DNA of 64,000 nt from Guptibacillus algicola (GCF_020171805.1 NZ_JAIVAF010000003.1:1116001-1180000); one strand, 5' to 3'. Shown: positions 26,585 through 37,014, counted from the first letter of the stretch. Notes: a model not told the origin generated them from the letters alone. Program-made: numbers and translations.

Positions 26585-28177
26585 ATGCTTCGAATGACGA
26601 GCTTGACTGTACAAGAAGTATTGGAGAGAGAACAATTTCGAAACGCGACTGTTGTTGCAGGCCATAAAGGATTAAACCGAAGGATCAAATGGGTTCATGT
26701 TATGGAAGTAACGACCGTAAAGCAATTATTAAACGGAGATGAACTTATTTTATCAACAGGGTTTGTATGGAAAGATAATCTTGATGTCTTCATGTCGATC
26801 GTTAAGCAATTCATTCAGAGTAACGCTGCTGGGCTATGTATTGAAATCGGTACATATATGGATACAATACCTGAAGAAATCATCCAACTTGCAAATGAGC
26901 ACCAATTCCCAATCATCATTTTCAAAAAGGAGGTCCGGTTTGTTAATATCACCCAGGATTTACATTCCCTTCTAATCGCCCATCATTATCAGTTGATTTC
27001 TGACTTAGAACAATTTTCACAGGAATTAAACAACCTATTGCTAAAGCCTGATTGCCTTCAAAACATCCTAACGCATCTCTCTAAAAAGACGGGCATGCAA
27101 GTAATCTACCAACCAAAAGAATCTGCTGCACAGTTTGTACCCGAAGTATCAAATGAAAAGAAAAAAACCTTCCTACATTTCTTAACGCTACAGCCAGCCG
27201 GAAAAGGACTTGTATTACAGAATGTGCAGGCTATGGATTATTTATTTGCGAAGTTAATTCTCGTTCCGACACCTCATACATCCGTTTCAGATTATGACAT
27301 GCTTCTATTAGATCGAAGCGCAACAGCCATCGCTCAGTTTTTACTACGAGAGTTATATATAGAAGAAAAGAAACGAGTACAAGAAACAGAGTGGCTCTAT
27401 GACTGGCTAGATGGGAAACATTCTGAAGAAAGAATCTTATCGTACTTAGTCGACCTCGATGCTTCTTTAATCCCGAAAGGTTTACAAGTGTGTACTTGTC
27501 GTTTCGTCAAACACCAGGAAAACTATTCGTCTTCTCAAATCACTTACTTTATGTTGCTCGTCAGGTCTCTTTTTGAGCAAGAAGGTTTTTTTGTATTATC
27601 GCTGACCACTAGGAATAAACTTGTGATCATCTTATTAAACCGACGTGATGAGTCCGATGTACTAGCTAGGCTAAGAGAGGCGTTCGATCGATTGATGGCG
27701 AGTGATATATTAAAGAATGGAACAGTACCCGAAATAGATCGAATCAGTATCGGTAAACATGTTCGATTGCTTAAAGAAATGCATAAAAGTTACGAATCTT
27801 CATTAGAAGCTCTCACGATCAATGATAAACTTTGTAACCAACATTCAAAAGTTGTCTATCACCACGACTTTCATATTTACCGCATGATCTTTCAATTAAC
27901 AAAAAGCAAAGAATTACCTGAGTTTATGTTCGATTATTTATCACCAGTTATTGAATATGATGAGACAAACAATAGTAGTCTTTTACAAACACTCAAAGTT
28001 TATATGTGCTGTAATGGTTCAAAAAAGGAAACAGCCGAACAACTTTTTGTAGTAAGACAAACATTATACCATCGGCTTGAAAAGCTTGAAGAATTACTCG
28101 GAAAGGATTTTATGAGCTCCCCTAAGCGCCAGGCGATCGAGTTCTCGCTTTACGCTTATGAATATCTACAGAATTAA
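26585..28177 (+). CDS. PucR-family transcriptional regulator
   Basis: A 530-residue regulator. The N-terminal PucR domain (residues 1-125: LTVQEVLEREQFRNATVVAGHKGLNRRIKWVHVME) senses purine/pyrimidine-type catabolites. A GGDEF-like/CdaR middle region (about 290-410) follows. The C-terminal PucR-type helix-turn-helix reads LKVYMCCNGSKKETAEQLFVVRQTLYHRLEKLEELLG. ATG 26585 (GGGGGAG upstream) is preferred over GTG 26567. Its position between the preTA-hydA block and the dehydrogenase/transaminase genes suggests it controls both; effector and polarity are not known. Confidence 0.88.
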   Translation: MLRMTSLTVQEVLEREQFRNATVVAGHKGLNRRIKWVHVMEVTTVKQLLNGDELILSTGFVWKDNLDVFMSIVKQFIQSNAAGLCIEIGTYMDTIPEEIIQLANEHQFPIIIFKKEVRFVNITQDLHSLLIAHHYQLISDLEQFSQELNNLLLKPDCLQNILTHLSKKTGMQVIYQPKESAAQFVPEVSNEKKKTFLHFLTLQPAGKGLVLQNVQAMDYLFAKLILVPTPHTSVSDYDMLLLDRSATAIAQFLLRELYIEEKKRVQETEWLYDWLDGKHSEERILSYLVDLDASLIPKGLQVCTCRFVKHQENYSSSQITYFMLLVRSLFEQEGFFVLSLTTRNKLVIILLNRRDESDVLARLREAFDRLMASDILKNGTVPEIDRISIGKHVRLLKEMHKSYESSLEALTINDKLCNQHSKVVYHHDFHIYRMIFQLTKSKELPEFMFDYLSPVIEYDETNNSSLLQTLKVYMCCNGSKKETAEQLFVVRQTLYHRLEKLEELLGKDFMSSPKRQAIEFSLYAYEYLQN

Positions 28178-28259
28178 GCGAATTGCTGATTCACCACCAT
28201 GTAAAACCACGGCTGTAACTATGTTACGTTTTGTCTAATGACCCTTGGTTTCCTCATCA

Positions 28260-28276
28260 CCTACAATGATTGTAGG
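28260..28276. promoter_or_regulatory. 17-bp perfect dyad before the semialdehyde dehydrogenase gene
   Basis: CCTACAAT-G-ATTGTAGG is a perfect inverted repeat just upstream of the ribosome binding site (AAAAGGAGG). Seventeen bases earlier, CCTTGGTT (28243-28250) resembles the core of the B. subtilis PucR box. Either an operator or a 5'-leader hairpin; not assignable without data. Confidence 0.4.
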
Positions 28277-28300
28277 AGTTAACTAAAAGGAGGGCATTTT

Positions 28301-29767
28301 ATGGCAGTTGTAAAAAACGATACAGTCGTTTTAAAGAATTTTGTTGGTGGTGAGTGGATTAGCGCTAAAAGCAACGAAACACTAGATGTACCGAATCCTG
28401 CAACCGATGATAATTTAGCTTATGTACCTTTATCTTCGAAAGAAGATGTCAGACTTGCTGTAAATGCTGCGAAAGACGCTTTTAAAACTTGGAGAAATGT
28501 ACCTGTTCCTAAACGAGCTAGAGTTCTCTTCACATTTCATTCTCTGCTCGTTCAAAACCATGAAGAGTTAGCAGAACTTGTGGTTAAAGAAAACGGCAAG
28601 AGTTTTAAAGAAGCATATGGAGAAGTTCAGCGAGGAATCGAATGCGTTGAATTCGCAGCAGGAGCTCCTACTCTTATGATGGGAGATAACCTCTCAACGA
28701 TCGCAGAGAACATCGACTCTGAAATGTACCGATACCCTATCGGAGTTGTTGGAGGCATAACGCCGTTTAATTTCCCTATGATGGTTCCTCTATGGATGTT
28801 CCCACTTGCGATCGCATGTGGAAATACTTTCGTGCTGAAGCCCTCTGAACGGACACCGATCCTTGCTAATCGGATTGCTGAACTACTAGCTGAAGCTGGA
28901 CTTCCAAAAGGTGTTTTTAATATCGTCCACGGTGCTCACGATGTTGTGAACGGTTTAATCGAAAACAGAGGTGTGAAAGCGATTTCTTTTGTTGGTTCTC
29001 AGCCAGTTGCAAAGTATGTTTATGAGCAATCAGCATCGAATGGAAAGCGAGTCCAAGCTTTGTCTGGCGCTAAAAATCATCATATCGTTATGCCTGACGC
29101 GGATATTGAAAAAGCTGTTCAGCAAGTCATTAGTTCTACATTCGGAAGTGCAGGACAGAGATGTATGGCTTGTAGTGCAGTTGTAATTGTTGGTAATGGT
29201 GAGAGGTTCATCGCTTCATTAAAGCAAAAAGCAGATGAATTAAAATTAGGAAATGGGTTAGATGAAGAGGTCTTGCTAACTCCTGTTATCCGTAAATCTC
29301 ATCGAGAAAAAGTATTAGAATACATCGATAAAGGATTGCAAGAAGGTGCAAACTTAATTCGCGACGGTAGAAAAGAAATGGATGAACACCAAAACGGAAA
29401 CTTTCTAGGACCAACCATTTTCGATGAAGTAACACCTGAGATGACGATTGCAAAAGAAGAAATTTTCGCTCCAGTACTAAGCCTATTACATGCTGAAACG
29501 TTAACAGATGCTCTCGAAATCATCGAAAAGTCTAGATATGGTAATGGCGCTACGATCTATACGAAAGACGCAGCTGCTGTGCGCCAATTCCGTGAAGAAG
29601 CTGATGCAGGAATGCTCGGTGTAAATGTTGGAGTACCAGCTCCGATGGCATTCTTTCCGTTTTCCGGTTGGAAGGACTCTTTCTATGGGGACTTACATGC
29701 AAATGGTAAAGATGGCGTAAACTTTTATACACGACGTAAGATGATCACAACCCGCTTTGACTATTAG
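28301..29767 (+). CDS. mmsA: CoA-acylating (methyl)malonate-semialdehyde dehydrogenase
   Basis: A 488-residue aldehyde dehydrogenase of the MmsA/IolA type. It has the N-terminal NFVGGEWISAKSNETLDVPNPAT, the NAD region PIGVVGGITPFNFPMMVPLWMFP, the catalytic Cys in SAGQRCMACSAV, and the C-terminal FPFSGWKDSFYGDLHANGKDGV typical of methylmalonate-semialdehyde dehydrogenases. It converts malonate semialdehyde (from beta-alanine) to acetyl-CoA and CO2, or methylmalonate semialdehyde (from thymine-derived beta-aminoisobutyrate) to propionyl-CoA. The neighbour transaminase makes those aldehydes. Confidence 0.92.
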   Translation: MAVVKNDTVVLKNFVGGEWISAKSNETLDVPNPATDDNLAYVPLSSKEDVRLAVNAAKDAFKTWRNVPVPKRARVLFTFHSLLVQNHEELAELVVKENGKSFKEAYGEVQRGIECVEFAAGAPTLMMGDNLSTIAENIDSEMYRYPIGVVGGITPFNFPMMVPLWMFPLAIACGNTFVLKPSERTPILANRIAELLAEAGLPKGVFNIVHGAHDVVNGLIENRGVKAISFVGSQPVAKYVYEQSASNGKRVQALSGAKNHHIVMPDADIEKAVQQVISSTFGSAGQRCMACSAVVIVGNGERFIASLKQKADELKLGNGLDEEVLLTPVIRKSHREKVLEYIDKGLQEGANLIRDGRKEMDEHQNGNFLGPTIFDEVTPEMTIAKEEIFAPVLSLLHAETLTDALEIIEKSRYGNGATIYTKDAAAVRQFREEADAGMLGVNVGVPAPMAFFPFSGWKDSFYGDLHANGKDGVNFYTRRKMITTRFDY

Positions 29768-29783
29768 TGAGGGAGTGTAGTAC

Positions 29784-31121
29784 ATGCATACAGCACATGA
29801 AAATCTTGCAGGGAAAGACGAGAAGTACGTTTGGCATGCGATGAGACCGTATGATCCAAAGTCGACCATGGTAATCGAGAAGGCAAGTGGTGCCTGGGTA
29901 ACTGATTATGATGGAAATAGGTTTCTAGATGGAATGGCTGGTTTGTGGTGTGTGAACGTTGGTTATGGGAGAACTGAACTTGCGGAAGCTGCATATAGCC
30001 AGCTTAAGGACCTTTCATACTATCCTCTAACACATACACATTCACCAGCAATACAACTCGCTGAAAAGTTAAATAACATGTTAGGTGGCGGTTATGTCAT
30101 CTTCTTCTCTAACAGTGGATCAGAAGCGAATGAGACCGCATTTAAGATAGCTAGACAATATCATGAGCAAAAAGGTGATGTTCACCGTCATAAGTTTGTT
30201 TCAAGATACAGAGCGTATCACGGCAATACGATGGGGGCGTTAGCAGCTACTGGCCAGGCTCAGAGAAAATATAAGTATGAACCTTTAGGCCAAGGCTTTA
30301 TCCATGTCCAACCTCCTGATTCGTATAGAGACGTATTATCTGATGGGCAAACGCTTCCTTCAGTTAAAGCAGTTGACGACATCATGACCTGGGAGTTAAG
30401 TGAAACGGTTGCTGGGATGATTATGGAACCTATAATTACGGGTGGCGGCATTTTGATGCCACAAGATCAATACATGAAAGAAGTGAAAGATGTATGTGAT
30501 AAGCATGGCGCACTTCTTATATGTGACGAAGTTATTTGTGGATTTGGTAGAACAGGAACACCGTTTGGATTCATGAATTACGGAGTAAAGCCTGACATCG
30601 TTACCATGGCGAAAGGCTTAACTAGCGGCTATCTCCCATTATCTGCAACAGCGGTGAAAGAAGAGATTTATGATGCGTTTAAGACAAATAACCAATACGA
30701 TCACTTCCGGCATATCAATACCTTTGGAGGCAATCCCGCTTCTTGTGCAGTCGCCTTAAAGAATCTCGAGATAATGGAGAAAGAAAAGCTGTTCGATCGC
30801 TCGAGAGAACTTGGAGATCAGCTAAAGAACGAGTTACAAAACCGCTTATCGACTCATCCCTATGTTGGTGATGTAAGAGGAAAAGGGTTACTCGTAGGAA
30901 TTGAGCTCGTTGAAGATCGCCACACCAAAAAACCACTTGATGTAGCTTCATTGAATAAAGTAATTGGATACTGTAAATCTCGACACGTGTTGATTGGTAA
31001 AAACGGAGATACTGTAGCAGGCTTCAATAATGTCCTTACCATGTCCCCGCCATTATCGATTGAGGAAGAGGACCTTACCTTGTTAATCGAAACGATTGTA
31101 GAAGGGATAAATCAACTTTAA
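29784..31121 (+). CDS. Class III omega-aminotransferase (beta-alanine type)
   Basis: A 445-residue PLP enzyme of aminotransferase class III. It has the aromatic box segment GMAGLWCVNVGYGRTEL, the phosphate-binding SNSGSEANETAFKIARQ, the DEVICGFGRTG motif with the Asp that holds the PLP nitrogen, and the Schiff-base Lys in MAKGLTSGYLPL. The closest functional group is beta-alanine (omega-amino acid):pyruvate transaminase. Placed after mmsA (16 bp), it would deaminate beta-alanine from uracil to malonate semialdehyde. Donor/acceptor choice is inferred from context. Confidence 0.85.
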   Translation: MHTAHENLAGKDEKYVWHAMRPYDPKSTMVIEKASGAWVTDYDGNRFLDGMAGLWCVNVGYGRTELAEAAYSQLKDLSYYPLTHTHSPAIQLAEKLNNMLGGGYVIFFSNSGSEANETAFKIARQYHEQKGDVHRHKFVSRYRAYHGNTMGALAATGQAQRKYKYEPLGQGFIHVQPPDSYRDVLSDGQTLPSVKAVDDIMTWELSETVAGMIMEPIITGGGILMPQDQYMKEVKDVCDKHGALLICDEVICGFGRTGTPFGFMNYGVKPDIVTMAKGLTSGYLPLSATAVKEEIYDAFKTNNQYDHFRHINTFGGNPASCAVALKNLEIMEKEKLFDRSRELGDQLKNELQNRLSTHPYVGDVRGKGLLVGIELVEDRHTKKPLDVASLNKVIGYCKSRHVLIGKNGDTVAGFNNVLTMSPPLSIEEEDLTLLIETIVEGINQL

Positions 31122-31148
31122 AGTGCGCCAACATGGCGCACTTTTCCT
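31121..31148 (+). terminator. Terminator after the transaminase gene
   Basis: AAGTGCGCCA-ACA-TGGCGCACTT, a 10-bp perfect stem, followed by TTCCTTTT, starting at the last base of the stop codon. Confidence 0.88.
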
Positions 31149-31300
31149 TTTGAAAAACAATCCTTGCGATAAAATCAATATATGTATTCACTATGGGAAT
31201 ACTTTATGGTAATTTAGTATTGCACTGTGTAAATATTCGAAAAATATTTCCTCTCATCCCAACATTTTTGGAATTTTTTTCGAAAAGTTGGTTAAGTGCT

Positions 31301-31352
31301 TTGTGACTACATATACACTGTGCTAAACTGTCCATGTAAGCGTTTTTTTACA
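31301..31352 (+). promoter_or_regulatory. Likely odhA promoter with cre-like site
   Basis: This covers the informative part of a 352-bp gap (31149-31500). TTGTGA (31301-31306), a 17-bp spacer and TAAACT (31324-31329) preceded by TGC form a plausible sigma-A promoter. Directly downstream, TGTAAGCGTTTTTTTACA (31335-31352) matches most of the CcpA cre consensus TGWAANCGNTNWCA except its end. odhAB is under CcpA control in B. subtilis, so catabolite repression is plausible. I see no gene in the rest of the gap. Confidence 0.45.
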
Positions 31353-31500
31353 AAAGAGGTTTTTAAACTGGTAAAAGAGTGAAAAGGACTTATAATGAAA
31401 CCGCAGATATTTGAATCAGCGGTAATATGGGAACTAAAATACGTTGAGAACATTAGGTTAACCGTATTTTAGATTGTGCCCAGCAGGGAGGTAGCGAGTT

Positions 31501-34356
31501 TTGAATACCAAACAGTCCAGAATGGAACATCCTTGGCAGGAATTCTATGGACCAAACCTTGGCTATGCCATTGAACTATATGAAAAGTATCAAGAAGATC
31601 CAGATTCAGTAGATCCTGATCTACGTGAAAAATTTGAACAGTGGGGGCCGCCACCAAGTTCTAATGACGCTGTTGAATCAAACGTTCAACCAGGAAATCT
31701 AAAGAAAGTCATTGCAGCGGTTAAACTAGCAGATGACATTCGTACATATGGTCATTTGGCTGCAGCTATCAACCCACTTAAAGAAGAAAAATCAAATCAT
31801 GATTTTATGAACCCTTCGAAATACGGTCTTTCTAATGAAGACTTGAAAGCGATTCCTGCAGAAGTGATATGGGATAACGCGCCTTCAGATATCAATGATG
31901 GCTTCGAAGCTATCCAGCGATTGCAGGATCTCTATACAAGATCACTTTCTTATGAATTTAGTCATGTTCATAATGATGAAGAACGCAAATGGCTCGATCA
32001 AATGGTGGAAGGCGGCTCTGTGACTGATTCTTTAGATAAAGAAGATCAAGAGGCTCTTCTACGCAGATTGACAGAAGTGGAAGGATTTGAGAAGTTCCTC
32101 CACAAAACGTTTGTAGGTCAGAAACGTTTTTCCATTGAAGGTGTAGATTCAATGGTACCGATGCTTGATGAAGTGATTAAGGATGGAGCAAGCGACGGTG
32201 CTCGTAATGTCATGATCGGTATGGCACATAGAGGAAGATTGAATGTCCTCGCTCATGTGTTGAACAAACCTTACGAAAAAATCTTCGCTGAGTTCCATCA
32301 TGCACCAAACAAGGAACTCGTTCCTTCTGAAGGATCAATGGGAATTAACTATGGTTGGACAGGTGATGTGAAATACCATATGGGTGCAGATCGTAAGTTT
32401 GAAGGTTCTGAAACAGCAGAAGCTACGATTACGCTTGCAAATAACCCAAGTCACCTAGAGTTCGTTGATCCAGTTGTTGAAGGCTATGCAAGAGCTGCCC
32501 AGGAAACTAGAGATCAAAAAGGTGAACCTACCCAAGATATTAGAAAAGCCTTTGCAATTCTCATCCATGGTGATGCTGCGTTCCCTGGTGAAGGTGTCGT
32601 AGCTGAAACCCTTAACCTCAGTCAGTTGAGAGGGTACCATACAGGCGGAACGATTCATATTATTGCAAATAACCAGCTCGGCTTTACAACTGAGAGTACT
32701 GATTCAAGGTCTACACGATATGCGAGTGACCTTGCAAAAGGATTCGAAATCCCAATCGTTCACGTAAATGCAGATGACCCTGAAGCTTGTTTAGCGGCTA
32801 TGCATCTTGCGTATCAGTATAGAATGAAGTTCAATAAAGACTTCCTTATCGACCTTATTGGTTACAGAAGATTTGGTCATAACGAGATGGATGATCCAGC
32901 TGTTACACAACCCCATCTTTATGAAAATATCAAGAATCATCCTACAGTAAGAGCGCGTTATGCTAAGTATCTGGAGGAGAAAGGCATTCTTGATTCTGGT
33001 TATGGCGAGAAACTAGATGAAGAAATTCTTCAAGAGCTTCAAGAAGAATATAGCAAAGTGGCGAAAGACAAAGAAGAAGGTGGAGAAGTTCAAGAACTAG
33101 AACCACCAAAGGAAATCGTTAAAGGGATTCCTTCAATCGATACGTCTGTACCACTTGAAACGTTAAAGGAAATTAACAACAATCTACTAACGAGACCTGA
33201 TAACTTTAATGTATACCCTAAGCTTGAAAGAATTCTTAAACGTAGACTCGATATGCTAGAAGAAGGTGGTAAAGTTGATTGGGCACTTGGAGAAACACTT
33301 TCATTCGCTACTATTTTGAGTGAAGGCACGCCGATCCGAATCACTGGACAAGATTCTCAACGCGGTACATTTGCACAAAGACATCTTGTTTTGCATGATA
33401 AGGAAACGGGTGAAACGTTCTGCCCACTACACGACTTACAAGAATCCAAAGCATCATTTGCGATTCATAACAGTCCTTTATCCGAGGCTTCTGTCGTTGG
33501 TTTCGAGTATGGTTATAATGTTTTTGCTCCAGAATCCCTCGTGATTTGGGAAGCTCAATACGGTGATTTTGCTAATGCTGCACAAGTTATTTTTGATCAA
33601 TTCATTTCTGCAGGAAGAGCGAAATGGGGTCAAAAATCAGGAATGGTAATGCTTTTACCACATGGTTATGAAGGCCAGGGTCCTGAACATTCAAGCGGTC
33701 GAGTTGAGCGTTTCTTAACGCTAGCAGCAGAAAATAACTGGACAGTTGCAAATCTTACGAGCGCTGCTCAATACTTCCATATCTTACGTAGACAGGCTGC
33801 TATTCTTGGAGAGCAAGAAGTTAGACCACTTGTGATCATGACTCCAAAAAGCTTGTTGCGTAATCAACGTACTTCATCACCAGGCTTTGAGTTTAGTCAG
33901 GGACAATTCCTAAGTGTGATCGAGCAAGAAGGACTTGGTGAAAAGAAGGATAAAGTTGAGCGAATCGTGCTATCTACAGGTAAAGTCGCAGTGGATCTAG
34001 CAGCAGAAATTGAGTCTTCTGAAGAAAACCTGGATTGGTTGCATGTTCTACGAGTGGAACAGCTCTATCCATTCCCAGAAGAAGAGATCAAGAAGATTTT
34101 TGAACGTTATTCTAACGTTAAAGAAATCGTCTGGTTACAAGAAGAACCTAAGAACATGGGATCTTGGAATTATATTTCTCAACGAATTCGTGAAATAGCT
34201 CCTGAGGGAGTTAATATCAACTATATTGGTCGTCCTGACCGATCTAGTCCTGCAGGCGGAGAACCAAATATTCATAAAAAAGACCAAGAACGCATTATAC
34301 AGGAAGTTTTAGAGCCATCTAAAACAGTATCCCACCAAGGAGGTAAATCGTCGTGA
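31501..34356 (+). CDS. odhA: 2-oxoglutarate dehydrogenase E1 component
   Basis: A 951-residue thiamine-diphosphate-dependent E1 of the TCA-cycle 2-oxoglutarate dehydrogenase complex. The short N-terminal E2-binding segment ([21 protein letters not shown]), the conserved [20 protein letters not shown], the ThDP motif region [15 protein letters not shown] with [10 protein letters not shown], and the C-terminal transketolase-like half ([22 protein letters not shown]) are all present. The TTG start at 31501 follows AGGGAGGTAG. The stop overlaps the odhB start by 4 bp. It is full length for the Bacillus type (about 940-950). Confidence 0.96.
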   Translation: MNTKQSRMEHPWQEFYGPNLGYAIELYEKYQEDPDSVDPDLREKFEQWGPPPSSNDAVESNVQPGNLKKVIAAVKLADDIRTYGHLAAAINPLKEEKSNHDFMNPSKYGLSNEDLKAIPAEVIWDNAPSDINDGFEAIQRLQDLYTRSLSYEFSHVHNDEERKWLDQMVEGGSVTDSLDKEDQEALLRRLTEVEGFEKFLHKTFVGQKRFSIEGVDSMVPMLDEVIKDGASDGARNVMIGMAHRGRLNVLAHVLNKPYEKIFAEFHHAPNKELVPSEGSMGINYGWTGDVKYHMGADRKFEGSETAEATITLANNPSHLEFVDPVVEGYARAAQETRDQKGEPTQDIRKAFAILIHGDAAFPGEGVVAETLNLSQLRGYHTGGTIHIIANNQLGFTTESTDSRSTRYASDLAKGFEIPIVHVNADDPEACLAAMHLAYQYRMKFNKDFLIDLIGYRRFGHNEMDDPAVTQPHLYENIKNHPTVRARYAKYLEEKGILDSGYGEKLDEEILQELQEEYSKVAKDKEEGGEVQELEPPKEIVKGIPSIDTSVPLETLKEINNNLLTRPDNFNVYPKLERILKRRLDMLEEGGKVDWALGETLSFATILSEGTPIRITGQDSQRGTFAQRHLVLHDKETGETFCPLHDLQESKASFAIHNSPLSEASVVGFEYGYNVFAPESLVIWEAQYGDFANAAQVIFDQFISAGRAKWGQKSGMVMLLPHGYEGQGPEHSSGRVERFLTLAAENNWTVANLTSAAQYFHILRRQAAILGEQEVRPLVIMTPKSLLRNQRTSSPGFEFSQGQFLSVIEQEGLGEKKDKVERIVLSTGKVAVDLAAEIESSEENLDWLHVLRVEQLYPFPEEEIKKIFERYSNVKEIVWLQEEPKNMGSWNYISQRIREIAPEGVNINYIGRPDRSSPAGGEPNIHKKDQERIIQEVLEPSKTVSHQGGKSS

Positions 34357-35663
34357 TCGAAGTTAAAGTACCTGAACTAGCAGAATCTATTACAGAAGGC
34401 ACAATCTCCGAATGGTTAATTAAAGTAGGCGATAAAGTTGAAAAAGGTGATAACCTTGTTGAACTAGAAACAGACAAGGTAAATATTGAAGTAAGCGCTG
34501 AAAACAACGGAGTTATCAAAGAATTATTGAAAGAGCCTGGTGACAACGTAGAAGTTGGAGAAATCATTGCTTACCTTGGTGACGCAAGTGAGGAAGGCTC
34601 TTCATCTGAACAGCCATCTGGTGAAAGTGAAGAGAAAGCTGAAGCAAAGAGTCAAGAAAAAGAAACACCAGAAGAAGCTAAGTCTGAGCAAGAATCTTCT
34701 TCACATGCAGCTCCTGATGCAGCAGAAGAAAAGTCAGGAACTGGACGTACCGTTGCATCTCCTTCTGCAAGAAAACTTGCACGCGAACTAGGTGTAGATT
34801 TAGACAAAGTACAAACGCAAGACCCATACGGAAGAGTTCGTCCAGATGATGTGAAAGCTCATGCTGAATCCAGTAAGAAAGAAAAAGAAGCTCCAAAACA
34901 AGAGAAAAAGCAGGAAAAGCAACCTGAAAAGCAAGCTCCTGCAAAAGATGAATTTAACGGTAAGCCTGTGGAACGAGTAAAAATGTCTCGTCGCCGTCAA
35001 ACGATCGCGAAACGTCTTGTAGAAGTACAGCACACTGCAGCAATGTTAACAACATTTAATGAAGTTGATATGACAGCAGTTATGGACTTGCGTAAGCGTC
35101 GTAAAGACAAATTCCTAGAAGACAATGATGTGAAGCTTGGATTTATGTCATTCTTCACAAAAGCAGTTGTTGGAGCACTTAAGAAGTATCCTCGTCTCAA
35201 TGCTGAAATTCAGGATAAAGAAATGGTTCTTAAGAAGTTCTACGACATCGGTATTGCTGTTGGCTCTGAAGAAGGTCTTGTCGTTCCTGTGGTACGTGAC
35301 GCAGACAAGCTATCATTTGCTGGCATCGAAAGTGAAATTAGCGAACTTGCTAAGAAAGCTCGCGATAACAAGCTTTCTCTTGATCAGCTGCAGGGTGGCT
35401 CATTTACAATTACGAATGGTGGAATTTTCGGTTCTATGCTTTCCACGCCAATCCTGAACGCTCCACAAGTTGGTATTTTGGGTATGCATAAGATTCAATG
35501 GCGCCCAATGGCAATCGATCAGGATAGAATGGAAAATCGTCCTATGATGTACATTGCTCTTTCTTACGATCATCGAATTGTTGATGGTAGTGAAGCAGTT
35601 AGCTTCCTTGCTAAGATTAAAGATCTACTTGAAGATCCAGAACAATTACTTCTTGAAGGATAA
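34353..35663 (+). CDS. odhB: Dihydrolipoyllysine succinyltransferase, E2 component
   Basis: A 436-residue E2. The lipoyl domain has Lys42 in [10 protein letters not shown] as the lipoylation site. An Ala/Glu/Lys-rich linker (about 78-130) follows, then the peripheral-subunit-binding domain ([31 protein letters not shown]), a second charged linker, and the catalytic acyltransferase core ending with the active-site His in [13 protein letters not shown]. The GTG start overlaps the odhA stop (GTGA) and is served by AAGGAGGT inside odhA. Confidence 0.96.
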   Translation: MIEVKVPELAESITEGTISEWLIKVGDKVEKGDNLVELETDKVNIEVSAENNGVIKELLKEPGDNVEVGEIIAYLGDASEEGSSSEQPSGESEEKAEAKSQEKETPEEAKSEQESSSHAAPDAAEEKSGTGRTVASPSARKLARELGVDLDKVQTQDPYGRVRPDDVKAHAESSKKEKEAPKQEKKQEKQPEKQAPAKDEFNGKPVERVKMSRRRQTIAKRLVEVQHTAAMLTTFNEVDMTAVMDLRKRRKDKFLEDNDVKLGFMSFFTKAVVGALKKYPRLNAEIQDKEMVLKKFYDIGIAVGSEEGLVVPVVRDADKLSFAGIESEISELAKKARDNKLSLDQLQGGSFTITNGGIFGSMLSTPILNAPQVGILGMHKIQWRPMAIDQDRMENRPMMYIALSYDHRIVDGSEAVSFLAKIKDLLEDPEQLLLEG

Positions 35664-35673
35664 GACTAACAGA

Positions 35674-35708
35674 GAACCTGAATCAATATGATTCAGGTTC
35701 TTTTTTAT
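35674..35708 (+). terminator. odhAB terminator
   Basis: A perfect 11-bp stem GAACCTGAATC-AATAT-GATTCAGGTTC followed by TTTTTTAT. Confidence 0.92.
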
Positions 35709-35739
35709 AACCAATCATTTGTTAATTGGGGGAATTCAA

Positions 35740-36594
35740 ATGAAATTGCGTACATTTACTAATCCAAAAGAGTATTTATCACATGTTCAATCTTTCTTAG
35801 AAGAGAATGAAGCTCTACATAGCCTGCCGTTGGGGCTTTTGTTCAGGTTAGTCAAACAGCAACAGAATGGAGAAGAGATTGGAAAAGTAATCCTCGGAAC
35901 AATAGAAGAAGAAGATAGAATTAATCTTTGTTTTATTCAAACACCTCCTCATAATCTCGTCCTTGCTAGTGAGCAAAATTCAAGCGAAGAAACGTTGAAT
36001 TTTGCAGCTGAGGAACTAAACAAAGACTACATGTTTCCAGGTGTACTAGGTGAGAAAACAATCGTAGAACACTTTTCAAAGAAATACTGCGAGCTTTCAA
36101 ATTGCAGTCGAAAATTAAAAATGAATCAACGAATCTATCGATTAGATCGTGTCACTCCTAAAGAACGGGTAGAAGGAAAGTTGAGGAAAGCTGAAAAGCG
36201 GGACGGTGCATTGTTAAAAGAATGGATACAACTTTTTTCTTATGCAATGGGAGAACCGCTTACTAATGAAGAAAGTAACGAAAGAGCGAATCAGTTCATA
36301 GACGAAAAAACAGCTGTATTGTGGGAAAAGAATGGAGAAGTAGTCTCGATGGCAAATGAATCTAGACCAACAAGGAGAGGGACAACGATCAACTTTGTTT
36401 ATACACCACCAATCCATGAACGAAAAGGCTATGCTTCAGCAAATGTAGCTGCATTTAGTCAGTATTTATTGGATAAAGGCTATCAATACTGCGCACTATA
36501 CACGGATCTTTCAAACCCCACGTCAAATTCAATCTATGTGAAAATCGGATATCGTGCAGTCGGAGACTCGATCGTATATACGTTTGAGGATTGA
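35740..36594 (+). CDS. GNAT family N-acetyltransferase
   Basis: A 284-residue two-part protein whose C-terminal half is a GNAT acetyltransferase. The strand-loop for acetyl-CoA reads NFVYTPPIHERKGYASANVAAFS and the last strands are CALYTDLSNPTSNSIYVKIGYRAVGD. The N-terminal half (about 1-140) is a less conserved GNAT-like or regulatory region. The ATG at 35740 is used because TTGGGGGAA lies directly upstream; a TTG at 35719 is rejected. The substrate is unknown; it stands alone after odhAB and before a DUF6501 gene. Confidence 0.75.
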   Translation: MKLRTFTNPKEYLSHVQSFLEENEALHSLPLGLLFRLVKQQQNGEEIGKVILGTIEEEDRINLCFIQTPPHNLVLASEQNSSEETLNFAAEELNKDYMFPGVLGEKTIVEHFSKKYCELSNCSRKLKMNQRIYRLDRVTPKERVEGKLRKAEKRDGALLKEWIQLFSYAMGEPLTNEESNERANQFIDEKTAVLWEKNGEVVSMANESRPTRRGTTINFVYTPPIHERKGYASANVAAFSQYLLDKGYQYCALYTDLSNPTSNSIYVKIGYRAVGDSIVYTFED

Positions 36595-36638
36595 AACGAT
36601 AATGTAGTAAAATGAATGAGTGGAAAGGAGTGAACGTT

Positions 36639-36842
36639 ATGATTCACGAGACTTGGAAAGAAAAACCAACGCTGCGAGAAGTGAAATGTGTCCATACTGA
36701 CGCGAAAAAGTACATGGTAAACCGTGTACTGACTGAAGGAAAAAACTACGAAGTCAAAAATGAAACGGAAGAGTTTCTGTTTGTAGTTGATAACACAGGT
36801 AAAATTGGCGGATTCTATAAAGAATACTTCGAGGAAGTATAA
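36639..36842 (+). CDS. DUF6501 family protein, 67 aa
   Basis: A small soluble protein beginning MIHETWKEKPTLREVKCVHT and containing NRVLTEGKNYEVKNETEE. It matches a conserved Bacillaceae family of unknown function (DUF6501). The ATG 36639 has AAAGGAG 8 bp upstream; an earlier ATG at 36612 has none. It lies 44 bp after the GNAT gene and before a terminator. Confidence 0.7.
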   Translation: MIHETWKEKPTLREVKCVHTDAKKYMVNRVLTEGKNYEVKNETEEFLFVVDNTGKIGGFYKEYFEEV

Positions 36843-36859
36843 TAAGTGACCCTTAATCT

Positions 36860-36888
36860 GTCCAGGCCATAGCGGTCTGGACTTTTTG
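36860..36888 (+). terminator. Terminator after the DUF6501 gene
   Basis: GTCCAGGCC-ATA-GCGGTCTGGAC stem-loop followed by TTTTT. Confidence 0.8.
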
Positions 36889-37014
36889 TGCTCGTACAAA
36901 CGCACGACCCAATTATTATTGGTTCAAAGAACATTATGGTATGATACAAATGGACGTTAGTAAAGCTTATCAATAGGCGATAGAACCGTCTCTAGCTGCA
37001 GGAGGGACATCAAA

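Noticed and set aside
34555-35033. Leu/Lys-rich frames overlapping odhB on both strands
   Set aside because: Their composition is the out-of-frame reading of the Glu/Lys/Ala-rich linkers of the E2 protein.
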